Positions 25,481 through 33,943 of a stretch of DNA of 64,000 bases are shown here, one piece after another. This stretch comes from Candidatus Caccoplasma merdavium. Its GTDB lineage: Bacteria > Bacteroidota > Bacteroidia > Bacteroidales > UBA11471. The translations under genes were made by a program, and so were the position numbers. The notes below the pieces were generated by a model. That model had not been told where the DNA came from, did not search any database, and worked only from the letters and a program-made list of their open reading frames with translations. The stretch spans positions 1 through 64,000 of the forward strand of contig DVLI01000006.1 in the NCBI GenBank assembly GCA_018715595.1, read 5' to 3'. How positions within the stretch are numbered: the first letter of the stretch is position 1; each line of letters begins with the position of its first letter.

Positions 25481-26197
25481 ATGGAGGAGTGGTTGTCGCG
25501 TACCTCTCTCCTGCTGGGAGAAGAGCCGCTGTCCCGGCTGCAAAACGCCCATGTGCTTGTCGTGGGCGTGGGCGGCGTGGGAGCCTATGCCGCCGAGATG
25601 ATTGTGCGGGCGGGCGTGGGTCGCATCACCTTGCTCGATGCCGATGTGGTCGAGGAGACCAACATCAACCGTCAGTTGGTGGCGTTGCATTCGACCCTGG
25701 CGCGACCCAAGGTCGAGGTGCTCGGCGAGCGTCTCACCGACATCAATCCCCGTCTGTGCCTGCACACCCTCTGCCGCTATCTCGAAGCCGATGACGTGGA
25801 GGCGCTTCTCGATGCACGCTATGACTTTGTTGTCGACGCCATCGACACGCTGGCTCCCAAAACCGCCCTGCTGGCCGCTTGTGTGCGCCGTCGGGTGCCC
25901 GTGATTTCGTCGATGGGGGCCGGTGCGCGTCTCGACCCGGCGGCCGTGGCCTATGCCGACATCTCGAAAACCTGCCGTTGCGGGCTGGCGCGTGAGGTGC
26001 GACGGCGCCTGCGTGCGCAGGGAATCGACAGCGGGGTAGAGGTTGTCTTCTCCACGGAACAGCCGGTCGCCTCGGCCGTGCGTTCCACCGATGGCGAGCG
26101 CAACAAACGCTCGCTCGTGGGCACGGTCTCCTATCTCCCGGCCGTGTTTGGTTGCTACCTGGCCGCCTATGTGATACGCCAATTATCGGAAGCATGA
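25481..26197 (+). CDS. tcdA: tRNA threonylcarbamoyladenosine dehydratase (ThiF/E1-like)
   Basis: 238 residues. [17 protein letters not shown] is the ATP-binding Rossmann loop of ThiF/MoeB/E1 enzymes (GVGGVGAYA), followed by [14 protein letters not shown] conserved Cys pair lies in [17 protein letters not shown]. TcdA activates t6A37 and cyclises it to ct6A. The last codons overlap the lolD start (ATGA), so the genes are coupled. Confidence 0.9.
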   Translation: MEEWLSRTSLLLGEEPLSRLQNAHVLVVGVGGVGAYAAEMIVRAGVGRITLLDADVVEETNINRQLVALHSTLARPKVEVLGERLTDINPRLCLHTLCRYLEADDVEALLDARYDFVVDAIDTLAPKTALLAACVRRRVPVISSMGAGARLDPAAVAYADISKTCRCGLAREVRRRLRAQGIDSGVEVVFSTEQPVASAVRSTDGERNKRSLVGTVSYLPAVFGCYLAAYVIRQLSEA

Positions 26198-26871
26198 TAG
26201 AAATCAAGAACATACACAAAAGTTTCGGCCGGCTCGAAGTCTTGAAAGGCATCGATGCCACGGTCGGGCGCGGCGAAATCGTGTCGATCGTCGGCGCCAG
26301 CGGAGCCGGAAAGACCACCCTGCTGCAAATCGTGGGAACGCTCGAAAAGCCCGATGCCGGACAGATTCTCATCGACGGCCGGGCGGTTTTCGATTTGCGC
26401 GAAAAGGAACTGTCGGCCTTCCGTAACCGCCACATCGGTTTTGTCTTCCAGTTTCACCAGCTGTTGCCCGAGTTTACCGCCCTCGAAAATGTCATGATAC
26501 CCGCCCTGATTGCCCGCGAAAACCGCACCGAAGCCCGCCGGCGGGCTGCCGGCCTGCTCGATTTCCTGGGGCTGGGCGACCGCATGTCGCACAAGCCGGC
26601 GCAGCTTTCGGGGGGCGAGAAGCAGCGTGTCGCCGTGGCCCGCGCGCTGGTGAACCGTCCCGACGTTGTCCTTGCCGACGAGCCGTCGGGCAGTCTCGAC
26701 ACCCAGAACAAGACCGAGTTGCACAACCTCTTCTTCGACCTGCGCCGGGAGTTTGGCCACACGTTCCTCATCGTCACCCACGATGAGACCCTGGCGCGCC
26801 TTTCCGACCGCATGATAGAGCTTTGCGACGGCCGCATCGTGGCTCAAACCTCAAATCCCGAAGCCCGATGA
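26194..26871 (+). CDS. lolD: Lipoprotein-releasing ABC ATPase LolD-like
   Basis: 225 residues from the ATG at 26194. Walker [10 protein letters not shown], the signature LSGGEKQR, Walker [10 protein letters not shown] and the switch His in IVTHDE are all present. The sequence fits the LolD/MacB ATPase family, which powers lipoprotein release from the inner membrane. No permease gene is adjacent, as is usual in Bacteroidetes. It overlaps tcdA at its start and the NigD-like gene at its stop by four bases each. Confidence 0.85.
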   Translation: MIEIKNIHKSFGRLEVLKGIDATVGRGEIVSIVGASGAGKTTLLQIVGTLEKPDAGQILIDGRAVFDLREKELSAFRNRHIGFVFQFHQLLPEFTALENVMIPALIARENRTEARRRAAGLLDFLGLGDRMSHKPAQLSGGEKQRVAVARALVNRPDVVLADEPSGSLDTQNKTELHNLFFDLRREFGHTFLIVTHDETLARLSDRMIELCDGRIVAQTSNPEAR

Positions 26872-27512
26872 AATTTTCTTTTCTCCTCCTGTTCGGCGTC
26901 ATGCTGTCGCTGTTCTGTACCGCCTGCGACCACGGGGAGGAGGGGCTCGACCTCACCCATTTCCGATATGACCTGGTGACTTGCCGGCACGACGATGGCC
27001 AACTCCTCTTCCTGCGCGACGATACGGTGTTGCTCTGTCCGCGGGAGGCTCTTGCGGCCGACCTCATGCCCATCGACGAGCGGGTGCTCATCGGCTATTC
27101 TCCCGTGGGTGAAATCACCGACCGCCGGCTCGACATCGACTTGCAGACCTCCATCGCCCCCGTGACGGGAGGAAAAATCGAGGAGCTCTCCCGGGAAGCC
27201 GTGGAGACTTTGGCCGACGACCCCATCTATCTCACCTCGGTATGGTGCAGCGGAGGCTATGTCAATGTGCGTTACATGATAGAGTATCACGACCTCTCAC
27301 ACAGTCTCGCGATGGTCGCCCTCCTGCCTCGCGTCGGGGGCGATACCCTCGACTTGCAACTGCTCCACGACACCCGGGGCGACGCCCCGGGATACTACGC
27401 CTCGGGCTACGCCTCCTACCTGTTGCCGAGGCCGCTCTCTCCCGTGGTGCGTGTGCGCATCAATACCTCCAACCTCGGAGGAAGCCGGCAGTTTGTATTA
27501 AGGAACGAATAA
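26868..27512 (+). CDS. NigD-like lipoprotein
   Basis: 214 residues from the ATG at 26868, with a lipoprotein signal peptide (LFCTAC, Cys20). The mature part is beta-rich with the NigD_N/NigD_C-like layout ([11 protein letters not shown], then [11 protein letters not shown] near the end). NigD was first described with a Bacteroides bacteriocin locus, but most relatives are outer-envelope lipoproteins of unknown role. Here it is coupled to lolD, the lipoprotein-release ATPase, by ATGA overlap. Confidence 0.78.
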   Translation: MKFSFLLLFGVMLSLFCTACDHGEEGLDLTHFRYDLVTCRHDDGQLLFLRDDTVLLCPREALAADLMPIDERVLIGYSPVGEITDRRLDIDLQTSIAPVTGGKIEELSREAVETLADDPIYLTSVWCSGGYVNVRYMIEYHDLSHSLAMVALLPRVGGDTLDLQLLHDTRGDAPGYYASGYASYLLPRPLSPVVRVRINTSNLGGSRQFVLRNE

Positions 27513-27528
27513 TAAAATCACACATACA

Positions 27529-27822
27529 ATGGAAAAGAAAGAATTGCAGATAGAACTCACCCCCGAAGTCGCCGAAGGCATCTATGCCAATCTGGCGGTC
27601 ATCAGCCACTCTTCCTCGGAGTTTGTCGCCGATTTCATACGCATACTCCCCGGCATGCCCAAAGCCCACGTCAAAGCGCGCATCGTGCTCACGCCCGAGC
27701 ATGCCAAACGCCTGCTCTTCGCCCTCGAAGACAATATCGTGAAATATGAAAAGCAGTTCGGCAAAATCAATGTCGAGACGCCGCCCGCCACACCCTTTAT
27801 CGTTCCCGGCGGCGAGGCATGA
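27529..27822 (+). CDS. DUF3467 family protein
   Basis: 97 residues. The DUF3467 pattern is clear: IELTPEVAEGIYANLAVISHS, then SEFVADFIRILPG and a mid-protein RIVLTPEHAKRLLFALEDN (key parts EGIYANLAVI and TPEHAKRLL). Function is unknown; the family is widespread in Bacteroidetes, small and cytoplasmic. It follows the NigD-like gene by 16 bp with an A-rich start region. Confidence 0.88.
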   Translation: MEKKELQIELTPEVAEGIYANLAVISHSSSEFVADFIRILPGMPKAHVKARIVLTPEHAKRLLFALEDNIVKYEKQFGKINVETPPATPFIVPGGEA

Positions 27823-27908
27823 GGCCATTTCCTGCCGAGGCGACCGGCCCCGGGAACCCGTGTGCCCGATTTTTGCCGGCCGTGTTTTGATTCTTTGTCG
27901 AGAATGAC

Positions 27909-27916
27909 TACATTTG
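27909..27916 (+). promoter_or_regulatory. -7 promoter element of cysS
   Basis: TACATTTG, with TTTG at 27894-27897 upstream, 20 bp before the ATG of cysS. Confidence 0.65.
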
Positions 27917-27936
27917 TATTTTAAACCCGTAGTACA

Positions 27937-29409
27937 ATGGAACAAAAACTCACCATTTATAACACCCTCTCCCGCCGCAAGGAAGAGTTTGTCCCCCTCA
28001 ATCCGCCTTATGTGGGCATGTATGTTTGCGGTCCCACGGTCTATGGCGATGCCCATTTGGGACATGCCCGTCCCTCCATCACCTTCGACCTGGTGTTTCG
28101 CTACCTGAAACATCTCGGCTACAAGGTGCGTTATGTGCGCAACATCACCGATGTGGGACACCTCGAAAACGATGCCGACGAGGGAGAAGACAAAATCGCC
28201 AAGAAAGCCCGTCTCGAACAGCTCGAACCCATGGAGGTCGTGCAGTATTACCTCAACCGCTACCACAAGGCCGTCGAAGCGCTCAACGTGTTGCCCCCCA
28301 GCATCGAGCCCCATGCCTCGGGTCACATCATCGAGCAGATAGAGTACATCAAGAAGATTCTCGACCACGGCTATGCCTACGAGAGCGAAGGGTCGGTCTA
28401 CTTCGACGTGGCCAAATACAACAAGGACCATCATTACGGCAAACTCTCGGGACGCAACATCGACGAGCTGCTGGGAACCACCCGTGAGCTCGACGGGCAG
28501 AGCGAGAAACACAACACCTTCGACTTCGCCCTTTGGAAGAAAGCCGCCCCCGAACACATCATGCGCTGGCCCTCGCCGTGGAGCGACGGATTCCCCGGCT
28601 GGCACCTCGAATGCTCGACCATGAGCACCAAGTACCTCGGAGAGACGTTCGACATACACGGTGGCGGCATGGACCTGCTCTTCCCCCACCACGAGTGCGA
28701 GATAGCCCAGTCGGTCGCCGCACAGGGGCACGAAACGGTGCGTTACTGGCTGCACAACAACATGATTACCATCAACGGGAAGAAGATGGGCAAGTCGCTC
28801 GGCAACTTCATCACCCTCGATGAGTTCTTCACCGGCAACCACCCGTTGCTCACCCAGGCTTATGCCCCGATGACGATACGTTTCTTTATCCTGCAAGCCC
28901 AATACCGCAGCACGCTCGATTTCAGCAACGAGGCCCTGCAAGCCGCCGAGAAGGGCTGGTCCCGCTTGGCCGAGGGGTGGCGCAACTTGGGCAAAATCGT
29001 GCCTTCGGCCGAGACCACGGCCGAGGTCAAGGGGCTGCGCGAGCGTTGCTACGAGGCCATGAACGACGACCTCAATACCCCCATCGTCATCTCGCACCTC
29101 TTCGATGCCGTGCGTGCCATCAACACCATACTCTCGGGCCATGCCACCATCAGCGAGGCCGACTTGGAAGAGTTGCGCAGCACCTATTCGACTTTCCTCT
29201 TCGACATTCTCGGCATGCGTCTCGACGAGACCGAGAGCGGAGCTTCGACCGAACCTTTTGAAAAGGCCGTCGACCTGCTGCTCGAAGTGCGCCGCGAAGC
29301 CAAGAGCCGCAAGGACTGGGCCACTTCCGACCTTATCCGCGACCGTCTCGGTGCCATCGGTTTCGAGATAAAAGATACCAAGGAAGGTACCGAATGGAAG
29401 TTGAAATAA
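27937..29409 (+). CDS. cysS: Cysteinyl-tRNA synthetase
   Basis: 490 residues, class I. The HIGH-type motif is AHLGHARP (about 41-48) and the KMSKS motif reads KKMGKS. Zinc ligands include the Cys in CGPTVYG, the later Cys in HLECSTMS and HHECE. The C-terminal DALR-like helical domain is intact. It charges tRNA-Cys. The gene has its own promoter and terminator, so it is a single-gene unit. Confidence 0.95.
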   Translation: MEQKLTIYNTLSRRKEEFVPLNPPYVGMYVCGPTVYGDAHLGHARPSITFDLVFRYLKHLGYKVRYVRNITDVGHLENDADEGEDKIAKKARLEQLEPMEVVQYYLNRYHKAVEALNVLPPSIEPHASGHIIEQIEYIKKILDHGYAYESEGSVYFDVAKYNKDHHYGKLSGRNIDELLGTTRELDGQSEKHNTFDFALWKKAAPEHIMRWPSPWSDGFPGWHLECSTMSTKYLGETFDIHGGGMDLLFPHHECEIAQSVAAQGHETVRYWLHNNMITINGKKMGKSLGNFITLDEFFTGNHPLLTQAYAPMTIRFFILQAQYRSTLDFSNEALQAAEKGWSRLAEGWRNLGKIVPSAETTAEVKGLRERCYEAMNDDLNTPIVISHLFDAVRAINTILSGHATISEADLEELRSTYSTFLFDILGMRLDETESGASTEPFEKAVDLLLEVRREAKSRKDWATSDLIRDRLGAIGFEIKDTKEGTEWKLK

Positions 29410-29431
29410 ACGCTGTCTCATTATCTCGCAC

Positions 29432-29482
29432 AACGCCGGTCACACAAGGGGGCTCCCGTGGCCGGCGTTTGCCGTTTTTTTT
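29432..29482 (+). terminator. Intrinsic terminator of cysS
   Basis: 12-bp stem (29432-29443 with 29458-29469, one G-T pair), then GCCG and eight T residues. Confidence 0.8.
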
Positions 29483-29494
29483 GTAATCCGCATT

Positions 29495-30253
29495 ATGGCG
29501 CAATGGAATCCGTGGCACGGTTGCCACAAGATAAGCGAAGGGTGCCGCCACTGTTACGTCTACCGCATCGACAGCCGGCATGGCCGCGACAGTTCGCAGG
29601 TGAGCCTTACCCGCGACTACGACCTGCCTGTGCGCCGCCAGCGCGACGGTCGGTACAAAATCCCGTCGGGTGAGACGGTCTATACCTGTTTCTCGTCCGA
29701 TTTCCTGCTCTCCGACGCCGACCCGTGGCGGCCCGAGGCGTGGGCGATGATAAGCCGTCGCCGCGACCTGCACTTTTTCATCGTCACCAAACGCATCGAC
29801 CGCTTGCGCTCCTGTCTCCCGTCGGACTGGGGCGACGGCTATCCCCATGTCACCCTTTGTTGCACCGTCGAGAACCAGGACCGAGCCGACTATCGCCTTC
29901 CCTTTTACCTGGCCGCGCCGTTGGCCCGTCGCATCATCGTGTGCGAACCGCTTCTCGGCCCCGTCGACCTCTCGCCCTACCTTTCGCCGGCCGTCGACGA
30001 GGTGATTGCGGGCGGTGAGTCGGGGCCCGATGCCCGTCCCTGTCGCTATGAGTGGGTACTCGACCTGCGCCGCCAGTGTGTCGAGGCCGGTGTGGCGTTT
30101 GCCTTCAAGCAGACGGGGGCGAACTTCTACAAGGAGGGGCGGCACTACGCCGTGCCCCGGCTGTTGCAGCATGCCCAGGCCCGTAGGGCCGGCATCGACT
30201 TCACACCCCCCGGAGTCGCCCCGGCAGCGGGGCCGCCCTCGCTTTTTGGGTGA
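29495..30253 (+). CDS. DUF5131 (phage Gp37/Gp68-like) Fe-S protein
   Basis: 252 residues. WNPWHGCHKISEGCRHCYVYR carries the Cys triad (C10, C17, C20) that defines DUF5131, seen here as GCHKISEGCRHCY. FIVTKRIDRL and IVCEPLLGP...IAGGESGP are further family blocks. The Cys pattern resembles radical SAM centres, but no enzymatic role has been shown. Many relatives are phage genes. This copy has no phage neighbours. It starts 12 bp past the cysS terminator with no obvious promoter. Confidence 0.8.
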   Translation: MAQWNPWHGCHKISEGCRHCYVYRIDSRHGRDSSQVSLTRDYDLPVRRQRDGRYKIPSGETVYTCFSSDFLLSDADPWRPEAWAMISRRRDLHFFIVTKRIDRLRSCLPSDWGDGYPHVTLCCTVENQDRADYRLPFYLAAPLARRIIVCEPLLGPVDLSPYLSPAVDEVIAGGESGPDARPCRYEWVLDLRRQCVEAGVAFAFKQTGANFYKEGRHYAVPRLLQHAQARRAGIDFTPPGVAPAAGPPSLFG

Positions 30254-30313
30254 AAATTCTTGTTTTTGTCGCTAAAAATGCCGATATTGGGTCGTCCTCC
30301 TAAAACGACGATT

Positions 30314-31006
30314 ATGAAAAACACATGCATGGCTCTCTTTCTTCTTCTGTTTCTCTCCATCGATTTGGCGGGGCAGGAAATCTATCCCTATCGCGATCGC
30401 GACGGGAAGTTCGGCTACAAGGAAAAGTCGGGAAAAATCGTGATTCCCGCCCAATATGACCGTGCCTTCAATTTCTCCGAAGGGCTTGCCGTCGTGGTCA
30501 TCGACGGCATGGCAGGCTACATCGACCCGAAGGGGCGGCTCGAAATTGCTGCCGGCTTCGACATGGCCGGTTCTTTCTCCCAAGGTCTGGCCAGTGTGAA
30601 AATCGACGGCAAATGGGGGTTTATCGACAAGGCCGGCGAGCTGGTCATTCCCTGCCGGTATGACAATGTGTGGGCTTTCTCCAACGGCCAGGCCAAGGTG
30701 AAGGTGGCCGGAAAGTATGGTACCATCGACAAGTCGGGCCGTTATGTCATTCCTGCCCGCTTTGAGGCGTTGTGGTTCTTCTCCGAAGATTTGGCCCGCA
30801 TAAAACTGAGCGGGAAATATGGCTACATCGACAAGAACGGCGACATTGTCATTCCCTGCCAGTATGACGAGGCTTGGGCTTTTGTCGACGGGCTGGCCCG
30901 CGTGAAGATGAACGGTCGCTGGGGTTATATCGACAATACCGGAAAATGGTTCTCGTCGAAAAGCGATGCGACCGAGTGGGTGCGACAGCAAGATGTGATG
31001 TATTGA
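30314..31006 (+). CDS. Secreted WG-repeat protein
   Basis: 230 residues from the ATG at 30314, with a signal peptide (to about residue 20). The mature protein is five full and one partial WG repeats of about 34 residues (pattern GKWGFIDKAGELVIPCRYDNVWAF...GLARVKM). WG repeats form extended beta structures and are thought to bind partners; function is unknown. It ends with a short polar tail. Earlier in-frame Met codons would place extra residues before the signal peptide and are rejected. Confidence 0.85.
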   Translation: MKNTCMALFLLLFLSIDLAGQEIYPYRDRDGKFGYKEKSGKIVIPAQYDRAFNFSEGLAVVVIDGMAGYIDPKGRLEIAAGFDMAGSFSQGLASVKIDGKWGFIDKAGELVIPCRYDNVWAFSNGQAKVKVAGKYGTIDKSGRYVIPARFEALWFFSEDLARIKLSGKYGYIDKNGDIVIPCQYDEAWAFVDGLARVKMNGRWGYIDNTGKWFSSKSDATEWVRQQDVMY

Positions 31007-31012
31007 TACCGA

Positions 31013-31055
31013 GGGGCTGTGTGCGGAAGTGAATCTCCGACACGGCCCTTTTTCT
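31013..31055 (+). terminator. Terminator of the WG-repeat gene
   Basis: GGGCTGTGT pairs with ACACGGCCC (one G-T pair), followed by TTTTTCTTT. Confidence 0.65.
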
Positions 31056-31197
31056 TTGTGTCGGCATTGACCGGTGAGATGTTCTCGGCAAGAAAGGCCG
31101 GGGGGCGATGATGGGGCATGTATCCGGGAAAAATGATTGCCCTCCCTTTTTCCGCCGCTCCGAGGTTTGCGATTGAGGTGCCGTGCCCGCGGGTTTC

Positions 31198-31944
31198 TTA
31201 CACGGCATATTTCCCGATGAACTCGATGAGGTTGCGGTTGCTCTTTTCGTTTATTGCCGTGTCGTCGCCCGCCTGGCTCAGATAGGGCGGCAGCTCCCCG
31301 CACACGTCGATGCCTACGATGGTGTCGTTGGCCATGATGATGTGCAGGAGCGATTCGAGTTGCGGCAGGGTCATCGAGCCTTGGTCCCAGTTGGTCGTGG
31401 CGAAGTGAGGCGACAACACGTCCTTGTCGACCGAGAGGTAGAGCGGCTCGTGAATGTGCCTTTCCGAGAAAAATTGCCACGCCTTTGCCGATTCGAGCGA
31501 TTGCTCGCTGAAAAAAATCAACCGTTTGTCATATCCCTCGATTTCGTTTTTCAACGTTTCGTTGGCACCGATGATGCACACCTTTTGCAGGAGCGGGTTG
31601 GTGTCGAGCATGGTGCGCACCCAGCAGCCGCACGAGAGCAGTTCGTCGAAGAGGGTAGGCTGCATGTCGGGGTGATGGTCGAAAAGCACGAGGGAGAAGG
31701 GCTGGTCGATTTTGTCGGTCCACAACTTGGTTACATAGTGGTAGTCGCCCGAGTCGATGAGATGCAGTCCCTCGGGCGAAAACGGGGCGAGGAGCTCTTG
31801 CAGTTTCCCGTAGGATTCGGGGCTGCAATAGCAGTCGGTCCCTTGCAGGCCGGTGCAGTCGACCCATGAGGCAGGGTAGCGGCGCAGGAACGGTTGTGTT
31901 TCGTAGGCGTGGGTAAAATTGAGTATGACGAGCGAGCGTTTCAT
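31198..31944 (-). CDS. Arginase/ureohydrolase-fold protein
   Basis: 248 residues. Metal-site motifs of the arginase family appear in modified form: SGDYHY replaces GGDHS, LFDHHPDM stands for DAHxD, and LSVDKDVLSP for SxDxDxxDP with the last Asp changed. GIDVCGE follows near the C-terminus. It is shorter than true arginases (about 300 residues). It is probably a metal-dependent amidinohydrolase-like enzyme of unknown substrate. Its start is immediately downstream of the Hsp20 terminator, so it should have its own transcription or read-through. Confidence 0.72.
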   Translation of the reverse strand: MKRSLVILNFTHAYETQPFLRRYPASWVDCTGLQGTDCYCSPESYGKLQELLAPFSPEGLHLIDSGDYHYVTKLWTDKIDQPFSLVLFDHHPDMQPTLFDELLSCGCWVRTMLDTNPLLQKVCIIGANETLKNEIEGYDKRLIFFSEQSLESAKAWQFFSERHIHEPLYLSVDKDVLSPHFATTNWDQGSMTLPQLESLLHIIMANDTIVGIDVCGELPPYLSQAGDDTAINEKSNRNLIEFIGKYAV

Positions 31945-31987
31945 GGGAACAAAAAAACAGGCTCCCGCTTTTAAGCGGAAGCCTGTT
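31945..31987 (-). terminator. Terminator of the Hsp20 gene
   Basis: 15-bp stem with one mismatch (31956-31970 with 31973-31987). On the minus strand it is followed by seven T residues. Confidence 0.8.
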
Positions 31988-31999
31988 CCGGTTGGTGTG

Positions 32000-32434
32000 T
32001 TATTTGATTTCGATTTGTTTCGACCGTTTTACCGGCTCTTCTTTCGGCAACTTGGGAAGGTCAATCGTCAAGACGCCGTCTTTTACCGAAGCCGATATTT
32101 TTTCTTTGTCGACATCGTCGGGGAGAACCATTGTCTGCTGGAATTTGCTGTATGAAAATTCGCGACGCAGGTAGTGACCGTTTTTCTTGTTTTCTTCTTT
32201 GTTCTCCGATTTCTTTTCCATCGTGATGGAGATGTTGCCATCTTCGTCGAGGTGTACGTTGAAATCGTCTTTTGTCATACCGGGGGCGGCTACTTCTACG
32301 GCATATCCGTTATCGTGTTCGACTACATTGATGGCCGGAGCGGTAGCGTTGGCTTTTTCCATCCATTCGGTATTGAAGAAATCATTGAAAATGTCGGGCA
32401 ACCAACCTTGGTTTTTTCTCATCATGGGTACCAT
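32000..32434 (-). CDS. Hsp20/alpha-crystallin small heat shock protein
   Basis: 144 residues. An N-terminal arm (about 1-35) precedes an alpha-crystallin domain with VEVAAPGMTKDDFNVHLDEDGNISI (key parts AAPGMTKDDF) and ending in GVLTIDLPK. The C-terminal tail EEPVKRSKQIEIK contains the IxI motif (IEI) for oligomer contacts. It is an ATP-independent holdase chaperone. AGGAGA is seen a few bases before the ATG, an unusually good ribosome site for this lineage. It is monocistronic. Confidence 0.92.
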   Translation of the reverse strand: MVPMMRKNQGWLPDIFNDFFNTEWMEKANATAPAINVVEHDNGYAVEVAAPGMTKDDFNVHLDEDGNISITMEKKSENKEENKKNGHYLRREFSYSKFQQTMVLPDDVDKEKISASVKDGVLTIDLPKLPKEEPVKRSKQIEIK

Positions 32435-32742
32435 AATATAATCTCCTATAATTAATGTTTAACAATCGTTTTTGTGGTGACTCCGGCTCTTTTTGTGAAC
32501 CGAAATCACCAACAGATATGCAAAGTCCGTGCCAAGGGAGAAAACGGGCGATTGTGGACAAAATGTCTTTATTATCAAATAGATAATGACAAAATTTCGC
32601 CTCCCGACTGTCAAAATTTCACGATTTTCCCCCGGCGTGCGGTGTCGGGTGCGTAACGAGCCGGGGCGACCTCCATCGAAGTCGCCCCGGCAAGTGTGTG
32701 GATTGGGTCTTTCGGTGTCCCTGACGGGGGAGGAGGGCTTTG
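32435..32742. other. Non-coding region between Hsp20 and asparaginase
   Basis: It holds an 11-bp hairpin (32660-32670 with 32681-32691) about 50 bp past the asparaginase stop, probably its terminator although no T run follows. Two copies of a CAAAATTTC word lie near 32590 and 32613. The Hsp20 promoter should lie here, but no clear TAnnTTTG or CIRCE element was found. Confidence 0.5.
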
Positions 32743-33825
32743 TCAGCTGAATGATTCCTGTTGCAGGGGGCGGTCGCTTTCGAGGGTGATTTCGCCCACG
32801 AGCGACATGTTCATCAGGCGGCGCACCTCGTCGGTCGAGTAGCCGTGTCCCAGCAGGAACATGAGTTTGGTGACGGCGGCTTCGACCGTGCTGTCATAAC
32901 CGCTGGTGACCCCGGCTTCGAGGAGCTGGCGTCCGTTTTCGTAGCGTTTCATGTCGACCGAGCCCGACGGGCATTGGGTGATGTTGATGATGACCAGGCC
33001 GCGCTGCGTTGCATCGCGTACGGCCTTGACAAACCATTCCCGTTGCGGGGCGTTGCCCGTGCCGAAGGTTTTCATCACGACGGCTTTCAGCCCTTCCATT
33101 TTCAGCACCTCGGTGACGATGCGTTCCTGTATGCCCGGGAAGAGGGTGAGCACGATGACGTTGGTATCGTAGAGGAAGTGCGGTTTGAGGGCCTTCTCGG
33201 GTGCCGGGGGCGGCAGTATGCGGCGGGTATAGTAGTTGATGTGCACGCCCACGTCGGCCAGATTGGGGTAGTTGTGGGAGCAGAAGGCGTTGAAGTTCTC
33301 GGCATTGACTTTGGTGGTGCGGTTGCCTCGCAGCAGCTGGTCTTGGAACAAGATGCACACCTCGGGCACCATGGGGCTGCCGTCGGGGCGTTTGGCCATG
33401 GCGATTTCGATGGCCGTGATGAGATTTTCCTTGCCGTCGGTGCGCAGCACGCCGATGGGGAGCTGGCTGCCGGTGAAGATGACCGGCTTGGCGAGGTTTT
33501 CGAGGGCGAAGCTCATGGCCGAGGCCGTGTAGGCCATCGTGTCGGAGCCATGCAGCACCACGAAACCGTCGAAGAGGTCGTAGTTGTCGTAGATGATGCG
33601 CGCCAGCTCGACCCACAGTTGCGGATCCATGTCGGACGAGTCGATGGGCGGATTGAACTGCACCGAGGAGATGTGGCATTGTATCTGTTTCAGCTCGGGA
33701 ATGTGCTGCACGAGGTGGTCGAACGTGAAGCTCTCCAATGCTCCGGTTTCGGGGTTGCGTATCATGCCGATGGTGCCACCGGTGTAGATGAGCAGGACTG
33801 AGGGGAGTGAAGTCTCGGTCGTCAT
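32743..33825 (-). CDS. ansA: Type I L-asparaginase
   Basis: 360 residues from the ATG at 33825. The first active-site Thr is in IYTGGTIGM near the N-terminus, and the second in the HGSDTMAYTASAMSF block (about 97-111). VVMKTFGTGNAPQ is the family's third block. The absence of a signal peptide points to the cytoplasmic type I enzyme. It hydrolyses asparagine to aspartate and ammonia. The 15-residue longer frame upstream is probably untranslated. Confidence 0.93.
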   Translation of the reverse strand: MTTETSLPSVLLIYTGGTIGMIRNPETGALESFTFDHLVQHIPELKQIQCHISSVQFNPPIDSSDMDPQLWVELARIIYDNYDLFDGFVVLHGSDTMAYTASAMSFALENLAKPVIFTGSQLPIGVLRTDGKENLITAIEIAMAKRPDGSPMVPEVCILFQDQLLRGNRTTKVNAENFNAFCSHNYPNLADVGVHINYYTRRILPPPAPEKALKPHFLYDTNVIVLTLFPGIQERIVTEVLKMEGLKAVVMKTFGTGNAPQREWFVKAVRDATQRGLVIINITQCPSGSVDMKRYENGRQLLEAGVTSGYDSTVEAAVTKLMFLLGHGYSTDEVRRLMNMSLVGEITLESDRPLQQESFS

Positions 33826-33943
33826 GGCTGTCAAAAGGATAGGGTTGAATTTTGCTACAAAAATAGCCAAAATTCACCGGTATCCTCTCTTATTGACTGT
33901 GTTTTTGTAAAGAGAACCCGGTTTTTTCGGTTGTTTTGTCTAT

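Noticed and set aside
30272-31480. 402-codon minus-strand open frame across the WG-repeat gene
   Set aside because: The plus-strand frame shows a signal peptide and five periodic WG repeats; the opposite frame reflects that periodicity only.
32577-32625. CIRCE or ROSE heat-shock element before Hsp20
   Set aside because: The two CAAAATTTC words are direct, not inverted, and too far from the start; no matching structure was found.
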